The notes: a model not told the origin generated them from the letters alone. Positions 1-9,513 are shown, numbered from the stretch's first letter. The stretch: 64,000 nucleotides of DNA from Endozoicomonas sp965199185 (GCA_965199185.1 CBDAQW010000037.1:248001-312000); one strand, 5' to 3'. Made by a program: numbers and translations.

Positions 1-674
1 TATTGGAACTTTTAGTCCAGAAAGGTCGTACTGACAAGCGCATCAATGCTCTGGTCGAAGAGGCGCGAAGCCTTGGTGTGGCGGTAAAATTTGTTGATCG
101 CAGTCGCCTGGATTCCAAAGTAGACGACGGCGTTCATCAGGGCATTGTTGCCAGAGTGGCTCAGGCGAAAGTTTATCGTGAAGCGGATCTTGAAGATTTG
201 CTGGATGGTCTTGAAGAGCCTCCATTTTTACTGATTCTTGATGGTGTCACTGACCCTCATAACCTTGGCGCCTGTCTGCGTACCGCAGATGCCGCTGGAG
301 TTCATGCCGTGATTACACCCAGGGACAAATCAGCCAGCCTTAATGCCACTGCCAGTAAAGTGGCCTGTGGTGCTGCAGATAATGTGCCTCTGGTTCAGGT
401 CACTAACCTATCCCGTACGATGCAGTGGTTAAAAGAGCGAGGTATCTGGATGATTGGTACGGCGGGAGAAAGCTCCGGTAATCTCTACCAGTCTGACCTG
501 AAAGGAGCGCTGGCTCTGGTGATGGGTGCTGAAGGTAAAGGCATGCGTCGTCTGACCAGGGATAATTGCGACTCTCTGATGTTTATTCCAATGGCGGGCT
601 CAGTTAGCAGCCTCAATGTGTCGGTCGCTACCGGTGTGTGCCTGTTTGAAGCAGTCAGGCAGAGACGGGCGTAG
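1..674 (+). CDS. rlmB: 23S rRNA (guanosine-2'-O)-methyltransferase RlmB, 5'-truncated by window edge
   Basis: SpoU/TrmH-family SAM-dependent methyltransferase that 2'-O-methylates G2251 of 23S rRNA in the peptidyl-transferase P loop. The reading frame is open from the first base, so the true start lies upstream; family members are about 245 aa and 223 are visible. Seen: the substrate-binding N-domain end (DDGVHQGIVA) and the knotted SPOUT signature series (ILDGVTDPHNLGACLRTADA, MGAEGKGMRRL, IPMAGSVSSLNVSVATG). The TTG at position 3 is an internal Leu codon, not a start. In many gammaproteobacteria rnr precedes rlmB and the rpsF operon follows; here three minus-strand genes lie between rlmB and rpsF. 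Confidence 0.95.
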   Translation, partial: LELLVQKGRTDKRINALVEEARSLGVAVKFVDRSRLDSKVDDGVHQGIVARVAQAKVYREADLEDLLDGLEEPPFLLILDGVTDPHNLGACLRTADAAGVHAVITPRDKSASLNATASKVACGAADNVPLVQVTNLSRTMQWLKERGIWMIGTAGESSGNLYQSDLKGALALVMGAEGKGMRRLTRDNCDSLMFIPMAGSVSSLNVSVATGVCLFEAVRQRRA

Positions 675-749
675 GTTGGATTCCCCGAAAGAGAACCCGA
701 CAATTAGCATGCAATGCTGACAATATATCGAGTTTTTTTGCATTCCTTG

Positions 750-785
750 AGCTGATTGTCGGTATGTCCTTCGGACATTCCGATC
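750..785. repeat. REP-like hairpin, copy a
   Basis: A hairpin with arms TCGG-x-ATGTCC and GGACAT-x-CCGA around a TTC loop (759-783), preceded by AGCTGATTG. It lies just 3' of rlmB. Similar hairpins, also with a TTC loop and also just 3' of a gene, occur after alr (25508-25528) and typA (33548-33576, inverted). The typA copy shares the 13-base flank CCGACAATCAGCT in inverted orientation. A further near-copy of the flank, CCGACAATTAGC, sits at 697-708. This could be a dispersed REP-type element or a transcription terminator without a T-run. Confidence 0.45.
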
Positions 786-813
786 TATAAGTTAGTGTCA
801 TTGGCTCATCGGA

Positions 814-1857
814 CTACTTTTTATCGTCCGCAGGTGACAGTAGCATGTGAGTAGGATAGGCAAATTCAGCGCCCTGTTCGGCGACAACTCGAGCAATAGT
901 CATTAATACCCATTGCTGTATCTGTAAGAACTCCACCCTGCTCGTTTTTTTGATATGTACTCTGACCTGACAGATCAGAGCTGAGTCACCATAACGGATA
1001 AAGCAGGCATACTTTGGTTCGTTCTGATCAATATCCGGGTTCTCAGCTACCAGCTCCATAATCCGACTGAAAATCATGGGCAGCTTATCCAGATCGTCAT
1101 AACGCAGTCCAAAATCTTCCACCATCCTGCGGTTACGCATTCTCGAAGGGTTTTCTACAACAATGCCTGTGAATAATGAGTTAGGTACATAACGAGGACG
1201 ACGATCAAAGGTACGAATACGAGTCAGCCGCCAGCCGATGGATTCAACATGTCCTTCAATCGCGCGATCGGGAGAGCTGATCCAGTCCCCTTCACTAAAG
1301 GGGCGGTCAAGCACTAGCATCAGGCCACCAAAAAAATTAGCCAGCCACTCCCGCGCTGCCATACCAATCACAATACCGCCAATACCGCCAAATGCCAGCA
1401 GTGTAGAGAGGCTGTAACCGAGCATCTGGGCAATACTGATGATCGTGATAAGCAGCACCAGCATCTGCACTATTCGGGTCAGTACTGAACCGGAAATACG
1501 CTGGCTCCATCTGGCTCCCGAAGCTTGAATCAGATCGGGACCAGATTGCGTAATCCGCCAGATCATCCAGGCTGGCAATAAAATCAACAAAACCTCTTCT
1601 ATCAACAACAAGCTGTCATGCCTGCCAGATTTCTCATGATCCAGCCAGAAATGTGCAAAATACAGCAGCGCCAGCAGCCAGGGAATAAATAGCAGTGGTT
1701 TTCTGATGGCGTTCATTATTAACGCTTGAACCGGTGTTTGTTGATGTTCTGCCTTTGTCACACAATACCGTTTGATGATTTTGCTGCCAGCCCATGCCAG
1801 CAAAATGACAACCAGCCATTGAAGTGCATCAGAGAAGTGAAAATCGGTGAATACCAT
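814..1857 (-). CDS. MscS-family mechanosensitive channel protein
   Basis: Small-conductance mechanosensitive channel family protein, 347 aa, inner membrane. Seen: several hydrophobic segments in the first half, then the Gly/Ala-rich pore helix and following motif (LLAFGGIGGIVIGMAAREW, about residues 153-171), then the MscS beta domain (FSEGDWISSPDRAIEGHVES) and the C-terminal alpha/beta domain (RYVPNSLFTGIVVENPSRM). Members normally gate on membrane tension and relieve hypo-osmotic shock; the specific role here is inferred only from family. It stands alone, on the opposite strand to rlmB, and 285 bp of palindrome-bearing spacer separates it from tamB. Confidence 0.85.
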   Translation of the reverse strand: MVFTDFHFSDALQWLVVILLAWAGSKIIKRYCVTKAEHQQTPVQALIMNAIRKPLLFIPWLLALLYFAHFWLDHEKSGRHDSLLLIEEVLLILLPAWMIWRITQSGPDLIQASGARWSQRISGSVLTRIVQMLVLLITIISIAQMLGYSLSTLLAFGGIGGIVIGMAAREWLANFFGGLMLVLDRPFSEGDWISSPDRAIEGHVESIGWRLTRIRTFDRRPRYVPNSLFTGIVVENPSRMRNRRMVEDFGLRYDDLDKLPMIFSRIMELVAENPDIDQNEPKYACFIRYGDSALICQVRVHIKKTSRVEFLQIQQWVLMTIARVVAEQGAEFAYPTHMLLSPADDKK

Positions 1858-1995
1858 TTGGCGACCCCTGTAGAGAACATCCTTTTCTCTCTACAGTGTA
1901 GCCATAGGTGAAGCCTGTGAAATGGTGAGGATATTTAATTTATAAACGTCATGTGTGACCTTTATCTTGTTGGTTGCCGATCCATGGCTTGTGGG

Positions 1996-2018
1996 TTCTG
2001 TACAGTCCCTGTACAGAA
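1996..2018. repeat. Perfect palindrome, 10-bp arms, 3-bp spacer
   Basis: TTCTGTACAG-TCC-CTGTACAGAA. It shares the core GTACAG-N3-CTGTAC with a second palindrome 61 bp away at 2056-2080. It lies in the spacer upstream of the mscS-type gene and downstream of tamB. It could be an operator site or one half of a small dispersed inverted-repeat element. Confidence 0.6.
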
Positions 2019-2055
2019 TGACGGCTCGTAGAGGGTTTGTGCTCACTCTGCTATC

Positions 2056-2080
2056 ATCCCGTACAGAGACTGTACGGGAT
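2056..2080. repeat. Perfect palindrome, 11-bp arms, 3-bp spacer
   Basis: ATCCCGTACAG-AGA-CTGTACGGGAT. Its reverse complement and flank (TGTACGGGATGAT) resemble the first palindrome and its flank (TGTACAGAATGAC), so the two look like inverted copies of one unit. No gene was found inside the unit. Confidence 0.6.
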
Positions 2081-2142
2081 CCATGGGCATGGATAGCCAT
2101 ATTGAAGTTAAACGTCACACACCGGGTTTTATAAGGCGATTT

Positions 2143-5100
2143 TTAATTCTTTGCCGGATCAATCTGGAACTGATAAAACAGATCAACCGCCTGCGCCAGT
2201 CCGCTGATAGCCTGCAAATAGAGTCGGGGCATCAGCTCATAGCGGATTTTGATTTCAGCAAGAGAATTAAACACACCGGCACCATAGGATAACCTCAGGC
2301 CCGGCCCAATATTGCCGCCGATGGTCACCTGGGTATCGTCACCGCTGCCTTGGGTATCCAAAGAAACATCCGATAATCCGATGGCTTCTCCCAATGTAGA
2401 CACTACACCACCCAACTGATTGATGCCTAATCCCAGCAGAGTTGATTCCAGAGAGGAATTATCGCCGTTTTCTAATCCTCGACCGCGCAGAAGATAGGAT
2501 AACTGTTCCTGTTGTGACATGGGTGGCACTGAATAAACTTCCCAGTCAGGCTCTGCGACGGTGCCGTCTACCTTAACACCGACTTTCGTGTCATCCACGA
2601 TAGAAGACGGAGCTCTGATGGCATTCATCGCCAGATAAGGCGTGGCTACTGGGCCGGAGAAAATAATTGTACCTTCCTGAATAATCAGATCTTGCCCAAG
2701 ATAGCGATACTGACCATTGACTAATGAGATGGAGCCATTGGCCTCCATTGATTTAAGGTTTTCCTGAACGAATTGCAGATTGCCGGTCAGACCGGTGGTT
2801 AGTCCATAGGCGTCCACCTTAATATTCTGACCAAGTATGACGTTGATATTGATATCAAAAGGTGGCTTTTGCTCATGAGCTTCGGGCGCATTATTGCTGA
2901 TAATGATGGCATCTTCAGACACTTTTACCGCATTTTTTGGCAGATCTTTTATCGCAATATTCGCTTCAGGTATAACCAGTTGACCGGTCAGTGCCATGGA
3001 TTCACCCAATTTTAACTCAAGATCAGGTGATACCTTTGCCCTGAGCATACCGGGATACTGAAAGCCAAGATTCTCCCCTTTAATGGAAATTTCCCCGGAT
3101 GGCGGCATATTCTGCCAATTTAAATATCCGCCAACAGCCAATAAACCATCGCCCAGTAATAACTGACCATCAATCTCGCCATGATCACCCTGAACATGTA
3201 ATCGGGTGGTCATATCGTTGATGGAGACTATATCCCTGACAGTAGAAACTTTCCCGTGAGTAAGGCTCACATCACCATAGAGTAGTGGCTTATCCAGCGT
3301 GCCAGCCAAACGTGCATAGGCTGATAGTTCACCATCCATAGCGCTGACTTCAGGAATAAAAGGTGCCAGAAAATCCAGTTTCATTTTTTCCAGAGACAGA
3401 TGACCGGTGAGCGTTTTCTCTGCCATAACATCACCCACTGAAAGGTTTAGTCTGGCCGTTCCCAAGGATTGCGACTGAAAGGTAAACGCACTGATTAGCG
3501 CGTTATTATTAAACTCAGCATCAAGATCCAATATGCTGTAATCAAATGACACTTCGCCTGTGGATATCGTTCCTGAAGTGGTCTGAAGATGAAGTTTGGC
3601 AATGGGTTGTTTACCTTGCCATGCCAGTTGCCCTTCGGACGAGAGAGTGCTGTGCCAGTTAAAATCATCAGGGAAAAACAACGACAGTCGTTGACTGTCA
3701 AACTCACTAAGCTGAAAGTGTATAGAACCTTGTTGAGCCGAGAGTTCAGCTTCCTCAAAACACAGGCTGGTCTCTACTGATAACCAGCAGTGCTCTGAAA
3801 GATGCGTTGTACCGGATAAAAGTGCAGTGATTGATAAGGGCTTTTGCAGTGTCCATGTATCCAGCGGTGTGTTGAGAACAGAAGAGAGTAGCTGCCCCCG
3901 CCACTGTTGGTTTTTCCATGAGCCTTCGAGATTAACGGTGCCTGAAGCAGGTTTTCCTTCAGAACTGAGCGATAACTGATGTCTCTCTTCGCTGCCGCTG
4001 GCTTGCAAATCAAGATTGAAAAATTCCAGATCATTGGAGATCAGTTTTGATAATCTGACGGTTGTGTCGCCGGAAAATTGTGAGTCCCTGTGTAATTGCC
4101 CTACTGCTTTTAAATCGCTGAGAATAAACTGTTTGAATATCACCTCCGGGCTGCTTAACTCATAGACGACATTGGGGGTATTCATGTTGCCGGTTATTGT
4201 AAAATGGCCGCCTATAGCACCCTGTAAATCGGGATGAAGCTGCTCCAGTGAAGGGGCATCGAGCTTTGCTTGTAGATTCCACTGTTCAGCCAGCTGACCA
4301 TTGGCGGTCAACGTGTTATCACCCATTGTGGCAGAAAGATGATTGACGACTAAATCAATGGGGAAATCAGCGTTATCAGCCTGCTTCGCTTCGATATTTC
4401 CGGCAATATTAACAGGGTATTCTTTTAATCGCCCTTTGATGATGAGCGTTGGGACACTGGCATTCCAAGTATCATTATCTAATGAAAATCTGGAATTAAG
4501 GCTTCCGTTAAGTTTGCCCGGTACATCGGGCAACCATAAGCCGGGGTTTAAATCGACCAGTGTCGTATTTCCTTCCCAGTGAATACCTTCCTGCCAGTCT
4601 AGTTTGCCGTTGAGCTCCAGATGCCCCGTCTTTTCTTTAAGCAACAACTGTTTAATATCCAGTTGTGTCGCATTACCTTCACCATTTAGCACAATCTGAG
4701 TGGCAGGTTGCCCAGGTACTTCAATATAAGCACCAAGGTCGATGTTATAAGCGTTAAGATCACCTTTTACCGTTAACTGCCCATACTGAGTAGTAATCTG
4801 TTTGGGTGCGGCGTTAAGAGGCCAGCTCAGATTCTGCCAGTTAAGCGTCATATAGAAAGGTAGATCCGGCGTAAGAGGTGCAATACGTCCCTGAAGGATT
4901 GCCGAAACAGGGCCTTTGCCTTCAAGATCAAACTGAAGCTGGGTAAGATCACCGGACGTTTTGAGAGCTAATTGTTCTCCAGCCAGCATTCCATCCAGTA
5001 ATGGCTGGTGCAGTTTCGTCTCAATCAGTACGGTGAGCGGATAATGTCCGCTGAGGTTAATATTTCCCACCAGCGAAGTCGATGCCAGGCTATGGTCAAT

Positions 5101-5832
5101 AGTCAGCTTCAAATCATGGATGTGTGTCTCTTGCCAGTTAAACGACAGTGTTGATCGATTAATCGATTCGCTGATGGAACCTTTCTGAAAGGTTCCATCG
5201 GTCAGAACCAGCTCACCCAGCTTTATAGGCAACGGAGCTTCAATAGCGGGTAATTGAACAGGAGTCGATACCTGTTTGTTTGCAGTCGTTTCTGTTGCTG
5301 CCGACTCAGGTATATTGATCTGTAACTGATCCAGCTTTGTGCTATTAATGGCCAACCGGTTATTAATAAGTTGTGCATCGGTTGATAATGAACCTAACAG
5401 AACCTGTGCAGCAGAGGATTGAAATTCAAACGTCTGAATATTGATGGCTTCAATAACAATATCCAAAGGGATGTTCAGAGGTGGAGATTCAGGCTTAGAT
5501 GCTTCTGAGGTATCTTGCTCTTTGAGTTGTAAATAACCCTGCTGGAGATCAATCAGAGCAACCGGCAGTTTTTTATCCAACAGTTTCGATAGCTGCCAGT
5601 CAAGTTGCAGATGGTTTACCCGGAAATCTACAGCTTTATCTCGCCAGCTCAGATTTTTAAAAGTCCAGCCAGATAATAATTGCCCTGCGGTCATTTCACC
5701 ATCCAATGCAGCAATGGATTGTGTCATCTGATGCCAGATCAAGGCATTGCCGGTATGGGTCAATAACAGGCTTGATAACGTCAGCAGAGTAATCCCAAGA
5801 ACTGCTGCCAGAGTATAAAGTACTTTCTTCAT
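2143..5832 (-). CDS. tamB: Translocation and assembly module subunit TamB
   Basis: Large AsmA/DUF490-family protein of 1229 aa, inner-membrane anchored by one N-terminal helix (LAAVLGITLLTLSSLLL, about residues 8-24) with the rest in the periplasm. TamB works with TamA in outer-membrane protein insertion and, in more recent work on the family, in phospholipid transport between membranes. The repetitive beta-rich middle (alternating short strands rich in LxLxG) is expected for the hydrophobic groove. The conserved TamB C-terminus is seen (SQQEQLSYLLRGRGL, then GGNIGPGLRLSYGAGVF and YQFQIDP). The start codon overlaps the tamA stop by 4 bp (ATGA), which indicates coupled translation. Confidence 0.95.
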   Translation of the reverse strand: MKKVLYTLAAVLGITLLTLSSLLLTHTGNALIWHQMTQSIAALDGEMTAGQLLSGWTFKNLSWRDKAVDFRVNHLQLDWQLSKLLDKKLPVALIDLQQGYLQLKEQDTSEASKPESPPLNIPLDIVIEAINIQTFEFQSSAAQVLLGSLSTDAQLINNRLAINSTKLDQLQINIPESAATETTANKQVSTPVQLPAIEAPLPIKLGELVLTDGTFQKGSISESINRSTLSFNWQETHIHDLKLTIDHSLASTSLVGNINLSGHYPLTVLIETKLHQPLLDGMLAGEQLALKTSGDLTQLQFDLEGKGPVSAILQGRIAPLTPDLPFYMTLNWQNLSWPLNAAPKQITTQYGQLTVKGDLNAYNIDLGAYIEVPGQPATQIVLNGEGNATQLDIKQLLLKEKTGHLELNGKLDWQEGIHWEGNTTLVDLNPGLWLPDVPGKLNGSLNSRFSLDNDTWNASVPTLIIKGRLKEYPVNIAGNIEAKQADNADFPIDLVVNHLSATMGDNTLTANGQLAEQWNLQAKLDAPSLEQLHPDLQGAIGGHFTITGNMNTPNVVYELSSPEVIFKQFILSDLKAVGQLHRDSQFSGDTTVRLSKLISNDLEFFNLDLQASGSEERHQLSLSSEGKPASGTVNLEGSWKNQQWRGQLLSSVLNTPLDTWTLQKPLSITALLSGTTHLSEHCWLSVETSLCFEEAELSAQQGSIHFQLSEFDSQRLSLFFPDDFNWHSTLSSEGQLAWQGKQPIAKLHLQTTSGTISTGEVSFDYSILDLDAEFNNNALISAFTFQSQSLGTARLNLSVGDVMAEKTLTGHLSLEKMKLDFLAPFIPEVSAMDGELSAYARLAGTLDKPLLYGDVSLTHGKVSTVRDIVSINDMTTRLHVQGDHGEIDGQLLLGDGLLAVGGYLNWQNMPPSGEISIKGENLGFQYPGMLRAKVSPDLELKLGESMALTGQLVIPEANIAIKDLPKNAVKVSEDAIIISNNAPEAHEQKPPFDININVILGQNIKVDAYGLTTGLTGNLQFVQENLKSMEANGSISLVNGQYRYLGQDLIIQEGTIIFSGPVATPYLAMNAIRAPSSIVDDTKVGVKVDGTVAEPDWEVYSVPPMSQQEQLSYLLRGRGLENGDNSSLESTLLGLGINQLGGVVSTLGEAIGLSDVSLDTQGSGDDTQVTIGGNIGPGLRLSYGAGVFNSLAEIKIRYELMPRLYLQAISGLAQAVDLFYQFQIDPAKN

Positions 5833-7553
5833 AGGTCTGGCCCCATGCTGAAGTGAATACGCCAGGGCGTGTCAGGTTTGCTAAGTGCCCACGCCAGATC
5901 AAGCTTTACGGGACCCAAAGGGGTGACCCAGCGAATGCCAAATCCAGAACCGACTTTCCATGCCTCTTTATAGTTGTTGGTAGCAATACCGGTGTCGGTA
6001 AAAAGAGCCGCTCGCCAGTTTTTAATAAACTGGTAATTATATTCAATGCCGACAGCACTCATATACCGGGCACCAATGAGTTTTCCATTGCTGTCTTTTG
6101 GAGAGATAGATTGGTAGCTGTATCCACGAACGGACTGATCGCCACCGGTAAAGAAGCGAATTGAAGGAGGGATTTTGTTAACGTCGTCTACTTCAATAAA
6201 GCCCTGCTCAACTCTGAATAGGAAACGGTTTTTTTCAGCGACAGTGGTCAGCCATTTTGCGCTACCCCAGAGTTTGGCAAAATGGGTGTCTGATCCCCAG
6301 AGGGTGTGCGACAACTCCAGTTTCGTGTTGTAGAGATGACCTGATTCGGGATCGAGCTTGCTTCGACCACGAACGCGACGCTGGTTAAAAGCAATCCCCG
6401 GAATCAGTAACTGACTGAGGCCAGACTGACTGGCCTGTACAAAATCTTCATAAGTCAGTCGGAAAAACAGGTTTCTATCCCAGCTGTGTGGATTTTTTGC
6501 CCAGCGATTAATAGATGCTGATATTAGCTGACTATTGGTATCGTCCAGATCAGTCCGCTTATAGCCACCTTCAAGGCTGTAGTAATCATGCAGAGGATTG
6601 CCTGCTGGTATTTTATAACTGCCAGAGATTTCCTGGTTGATTTGGGAAAATTTCATCTGGCTGGATACGCTGTGACCTTTTTCATTCAGCCAGGGTTTAT
6701 TCAGAGTTAGTGAGACTCTGGCACCCTCATTGGTGGAGAAACCAATGCCGGTTTCGACAGCAAGGGCTGCGTTGGGGACTACATTAATACCAATCGGTAT
6801 TCGGCCACTCACGGCTTTATCCCGCAACGGGCGAACGTCTATCTGGCTAAAATAGCCGGTTGCAGAGATATCCCTGTAAAGCTGGCTGAGTTTGATGGCT
6901 TGGTACTTTTCTCCAGGCTTGAAGTTAACCAATGTATTCAAAAGCTCACGGGTTGCGGGCGACATGTCACCATACTCAATATCACCAAAGTGATAACGGA
7001 TGCCGGAATCCAGAATCAGATGAATGTCTGCTACATGCTGTTCCGGATAGATTTCGATGACGTGTTTTGTTAACTGAGCATCAAAATACCCCCTGGATTG
7101 AGCCAGGTCATTGATGCGGGATTTTACCGACTCATAAGTGCCTTGGTTCAGAATATCCCCTGATTTGAAAGGCAGGTCATCCTGTAATCGCTGAAAGGCA
7201 ATGTCCATAGTCGCTTCTGATGTGAAAGCAATATCCAGCGTTTTGATAATGACGGGCTTGCCGGGGCTAACGACAATATTGAGCCGGCGTTTGTTTTTTT
7301 CATCCGGCGCAATCTCGATGGTTGATGAATAATACCCGAGTGCTTTCAACGCATTCTGCACTGCCTTGTGAATCTCTGGTTTCATGCCTTTCAGTTGCTC
7401 AGGCTCTATTGATGGTAGAGATTGCAGATGGTTTTCTGCATTGGTTTTGAGATCACTGTCCAAACCTGACAGGTGTAAACGAAACGGCTCTGCTCTTGCT
7501 GAAAGGGCAGTCAATAAAAGAAAACAGCATAACCACCGAAAATTTAAAACCAC
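5829..7553 (-). CDS. tamA: Translocation and assembly module subunit TamA
   Basis: Omp85-family outer-membrane protein: periplasmic POTRA repeats followed by a 16-stranded barrel. Seen: signal peptide (FRWLCCFLLLTALSARAEP), POTRA-type segments over roughly the first 250 residues, and the barrel with the Omp85 loop-6 motif VRGY (in GGDQSVRGYSYQ). A longer frame runs up to a TTG at 7607, but its extra residues precede the signal peptide. The GTG at 7553, 7 nt after an AAAAGG ribosome-binding site, puts the signal sequence at the N-terminus and is preferred. It is first in the tamA-tamB pair. Confidence 0.93.
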   Translation of the reverse strand: MVLNFRWLCCFLLLTALSARAEPFRLHLSGLDSDLKTNAENHLQSLPSIEPEQLKGMKPEIHKAVQNALKALGYYSSTIEIAPDEKNKRRLNIVVSPGKPVIIKTLDIAFTSEATMDIAFQRLQDDLPFKSGDILNQGTYESVKSRINDLAQSRGYFDAQLTKHVIEIYPEQHVADIHLILDSGIRYHFGDIEYGDMSPATRELLNTLVNFKPGEKYQAIKLSQLYRDISATGYFSQIDVRPLRDKAVSGRIPIGINVVPNAALAVETGIGFSTNEGARVSLTLNKPWLNEKGHSVSSQMKFSQINQEISGSYKIPAGNPLHDYYSLEGGYKRTDLDDTNSQLISASINRWAKNPHSWDRNLFFRLTYEDFVQASQSGLSQLLIPGIAFNQRRVRGRSKLDPESGHLYNTKLELSHTLWGSDTHFAKLWGSAKWLTTVAEKNRFLFRVEQGFIEVDDVNKIPPSIRFFTGGDQSVRGYSYQSISPKDSNGKLIGARYMSAVGIEYNYQFIKNWRAALFTDTGIATNNYKEAWKVGSGFGIRWVTPLGPVKLDLAWALSKPDTPWRIHFSMGPDL

Positions 7554-7894
7554 AGTACAGCCTTTTAAGTGCAGCTTTTTAGGGAGGATCTGAGTAAGTC
7601 CGGGCAAGATTACCGGAAAACTAACGCATAAGCTTGCGGTAATCGCCTTCCAGAGTAAATGTCTGGCGCTGCTGATGCTCGGGAAATACTGGGGCAGAGC
7701 CCTTGCAACCAGTGCCGCAAAACTCTAGAATCCACGCTCTTTGTATGCTGGATAGGCTCATGCCTGTGGTATCTGGCATATTAAAGAGTATTCTCCGGAA
7801 TACCGTTACAGGCGAGCAGAACAAAAGTCCTGTCTCGTGACCTCCTTGCCTTACCGTGAATACGGAAGGCTATTTAACCCGTAAGGAGCAAATA
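7554..7894 (+). promoter_or_regulatory. rpsF upstream region and leader (341 bp without a gene)
   Basis: Spacer between divergent tamA and rpsF. A sigma70-like promoter candidate reads TTGCAA (7703-7708), a 17-bp gap, then TAGAAT (7726-7731). Shortly before the rpsF start is a hairpin, GCCTT-A-CCGT-GAAT-ACGG-AAGGC (7848-7870). Many bacterial rpsF leaders carry an S6:S18-binding structure with a CCG element that autoregulates the operon; this hairpin is a candidate by position and by its CCG, but the match was judged only by eye. Confidence 0.4.
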
Positions 7895-8308
7895 ATGCGT
7901 CATTACGAGATCGTTTTCCTGGTTCATCCGGATCAGAGTGAACAAGTACCAGCCATGGTAGAGCGTTACACTCGCACTATCACTGAAAATGGCGGCAAGG
8001 TACACCGTCTGGAAGATTGGGGTCGTCGCCAACTGGCTTACCCAATCAACAAGATCCACAAAGCCCACTATGTTCTGATGAACGTAGAGTGCGGTAACGA
8101 ATCCCTGGACGAGCTGACCGAGAACTTCCGTTACAACGATGCGGTAATTCGTAACATGGTTATCCGTCGTGATGAAGCGATCACTGAAGCTTCCATCATG
8201 CTGCAGGCTGACGAAAAGCGCGAACGTCGTGAAGACCGTCGTCCTTCTGAAGAAGCTCCAAAGGCTGAAGCTCCAGCTGAAGAAGTTGCTGAAGAGTCTG
8301 CCGAGTAA
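7895..8308 (+). CDS. rpsF: 30S ribosomal protein S6
   Basis: S6 of the small subunit, which binds 16S rRNA with S18. 137 aa from the ATG at 7895, which follows GTAAGGAG. The frame is open upstream to 7856 but the family starts MRHYEIVFLVHPDQS. Seen: the S6 core (NGGKVHRLEDWGRRQLAYPI and HYVLMNVEC) and an acidic Glu/Ala-rich C-terminal tail, as in the glutamylated S6 of enterobacteria. First gene of rpsF-rpsR-DUF2232-rplI. Confidence 0.97.
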   Translation: MRHYEIVFLVHPDQSEQVPAMVERYTRTITENGGKVHRLEDWGRRQLAYPINKIHKAHYVLMNVECGNESLDELTENFRYNDAVIRNMVIRRDEAITEASIMLQADEKRERREDRRPSEEAPKAEAPAEEVAEESAE

Positions 8309-8363
8309 CGATCCTGAGTTATCAGGTTCATACCATTTAGCTTGAATTCAAGGAGACGTTGCC

Positions 8364-8588
8364 ATGGCACGTTTTTTCCGTCGCAGAAAGTTCTGCCGTT
8401 TCACCGCTGAAGGCGTTAAAGAGATCGATTACAAAGATCTGAACACCCTGAAAGCTTATGTATCCGAAACTGGCAAGATTGTACCTAGCCGTATTACCGG
8501 TACTAAAGCTCGTTACCAGCGTCAACTGGCAACAGCTATCAAGCGCGCTCGCTACGTAGCTCTGCTGCCGTACACCGATCGCCACTGA
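8364..8588 (+). CDS. rpsR: 30S ribosomal protein S18
   Basis: Small-subunit platform protein of 74 aa, partner of S6. Seen: MARFFRRRKFCRFTAEG at the N-terminus and the conserved basic helix RITGTKARYQRQLATAIKRA. It has a good ribosome-binding site (AAGGAG, 8350-8355) and lies 55 bp after rpsF. No priB gene lies between rpsF and rpsR, unlike in Escherichia coli. Confidence 0.98.
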   Translation: MARFFRRRKFCRFTAEGVKEIDYKDLNTLKAYVSETGKIVPSRITGTKARYQRQLATAIKRARYVALLPYTDRH

Positions 8589-8612
8589 TAAATAAATCGT
8601 AGGGTATAACCA

Positions 8613-9482
8613 ATGCGAAGACTGGCGGAACTGGTAATGAAAGGCCCAAAGCAGGCAACTGCTCTGGCTGTATTGTTTGCCGGTATTCCCATGCTGCTCT
8701 GGTTAAGTGCTGCAATCATATCACTGGTGATTTTGCGCCGGGGTGTGAGTCATGGCGTGAAAATACTCGCCTGGGCACTGTTACCAGCCATCGCTTGGGC
8801 CGCCATGGGACAGTTCGCAACATTAACTGGCCTGCTTGCCATTACGGCACTGGCTTGCGTGTTACGCCAGACGGTTTCCTGGCCTAAGACACTCCTGGCG
8901 CTGCTGCCAGCAGGAGCAATCATTGCTTTTGTTTTGGTGCAGTTGGCTCCGCAACAAATCGCTATGCTATCTGAGTTGGTAATGACATTTGTCAATAACT
9001 ACTTAAGCATCAGCGGTCAAGAGACGGGCGACATAGGAAGCTGGAAACCTTTAGTGGAGTCTGCGGTCATAGGCATAACCGCCTGGTTCAACCTGGTGAG
9101 TTGTATTGCTGGTCTGGTACTGGCCAGATCATGGCAGGCAGCGTTGTTTAATCCCGGTGGATTTCGTGAAGAGTTTCACACTATCCGCTTACCGGCAACA
9201 ACGGCTCTGCCTTTGCTATTACTGATCGTTGGTGGAGTATCACTGTCACCACTCATGATGGTGATCATTCCGGTAGCCAGTTTGCCACTGTTGATATCAG
9301 GTTTTTCCCTGATGCATGGTCTGGCAGGTATACGGCAACTGGGGCGTAGCTGGCTGGTGGTATTTTATATGCTGCTGTTCGTTGTCACGCAACTGGTGTA
9401 CCCGATTATTATTTTAACTGCATGCCTGGATAGCCTGTTTGATTTTCGTGGTCGTCTGACCGCCAAACTGCATCAGGGATGA
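8613..9482 (+). CDS. DUF2232-type multi-pass membrane protein in the ribosomal operon
   Basis: 289 aa, almost wholly hydrophobic with about seven to eight predicted membrane helices and few charged residues. A membrane gene at exactly this place, between rpsR and rplI, is usual in pseudomonads and relatives and belongs to the YybS/DUF2232 family. The call rests on that position and on topology, because no sharp motif is visible. Function is unknown. It is co-transcribed by position: 24 bp after rpsR and 31 bp before rplI. Confidence 0.7.
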   Translation: MRRLAELVMKGPKQATALAVLFAGIPMLLWLSAAIISLVILRRGVSHGVKILAWALLPAIAWAAMGQFATLTGLLAITALACVLRQTVSWPKTLLALLPAGAIIAFVLVQLAPQQIAMLSELVMTFVNNYLSISGQETGDIGSWKPLVESAVIGITAWFNLVSCIAGLVLARSWQAALFNPGGFREEFHTIRLPATTALPLLLLIVGGVSLSPLMMVIIPVASLPLLISGFSLMHGLAGIRQLGRSWLVVFYMLLFVVTQLVYPIIILTACLDSLFDFRGRLTAKLHQG

Positions 9483-9513
9483 CAGGTACTAGGTAAATAG
9501 AGGCTAGCGAATA

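Noticed and set aside
1996..2018. LexA (SOS) box
   Set aside because: It contains CTGTACAG twice, but the spacing between CTG and CAG does not fit the 16-bp CTG-N10-CAG LexA operator.
7554..7607. Longer N-terminus for TamA from a TTG
   Set aside because: It would place 18 residues before the signal peptide; GTG 7553 has a good ribosome-binding site.
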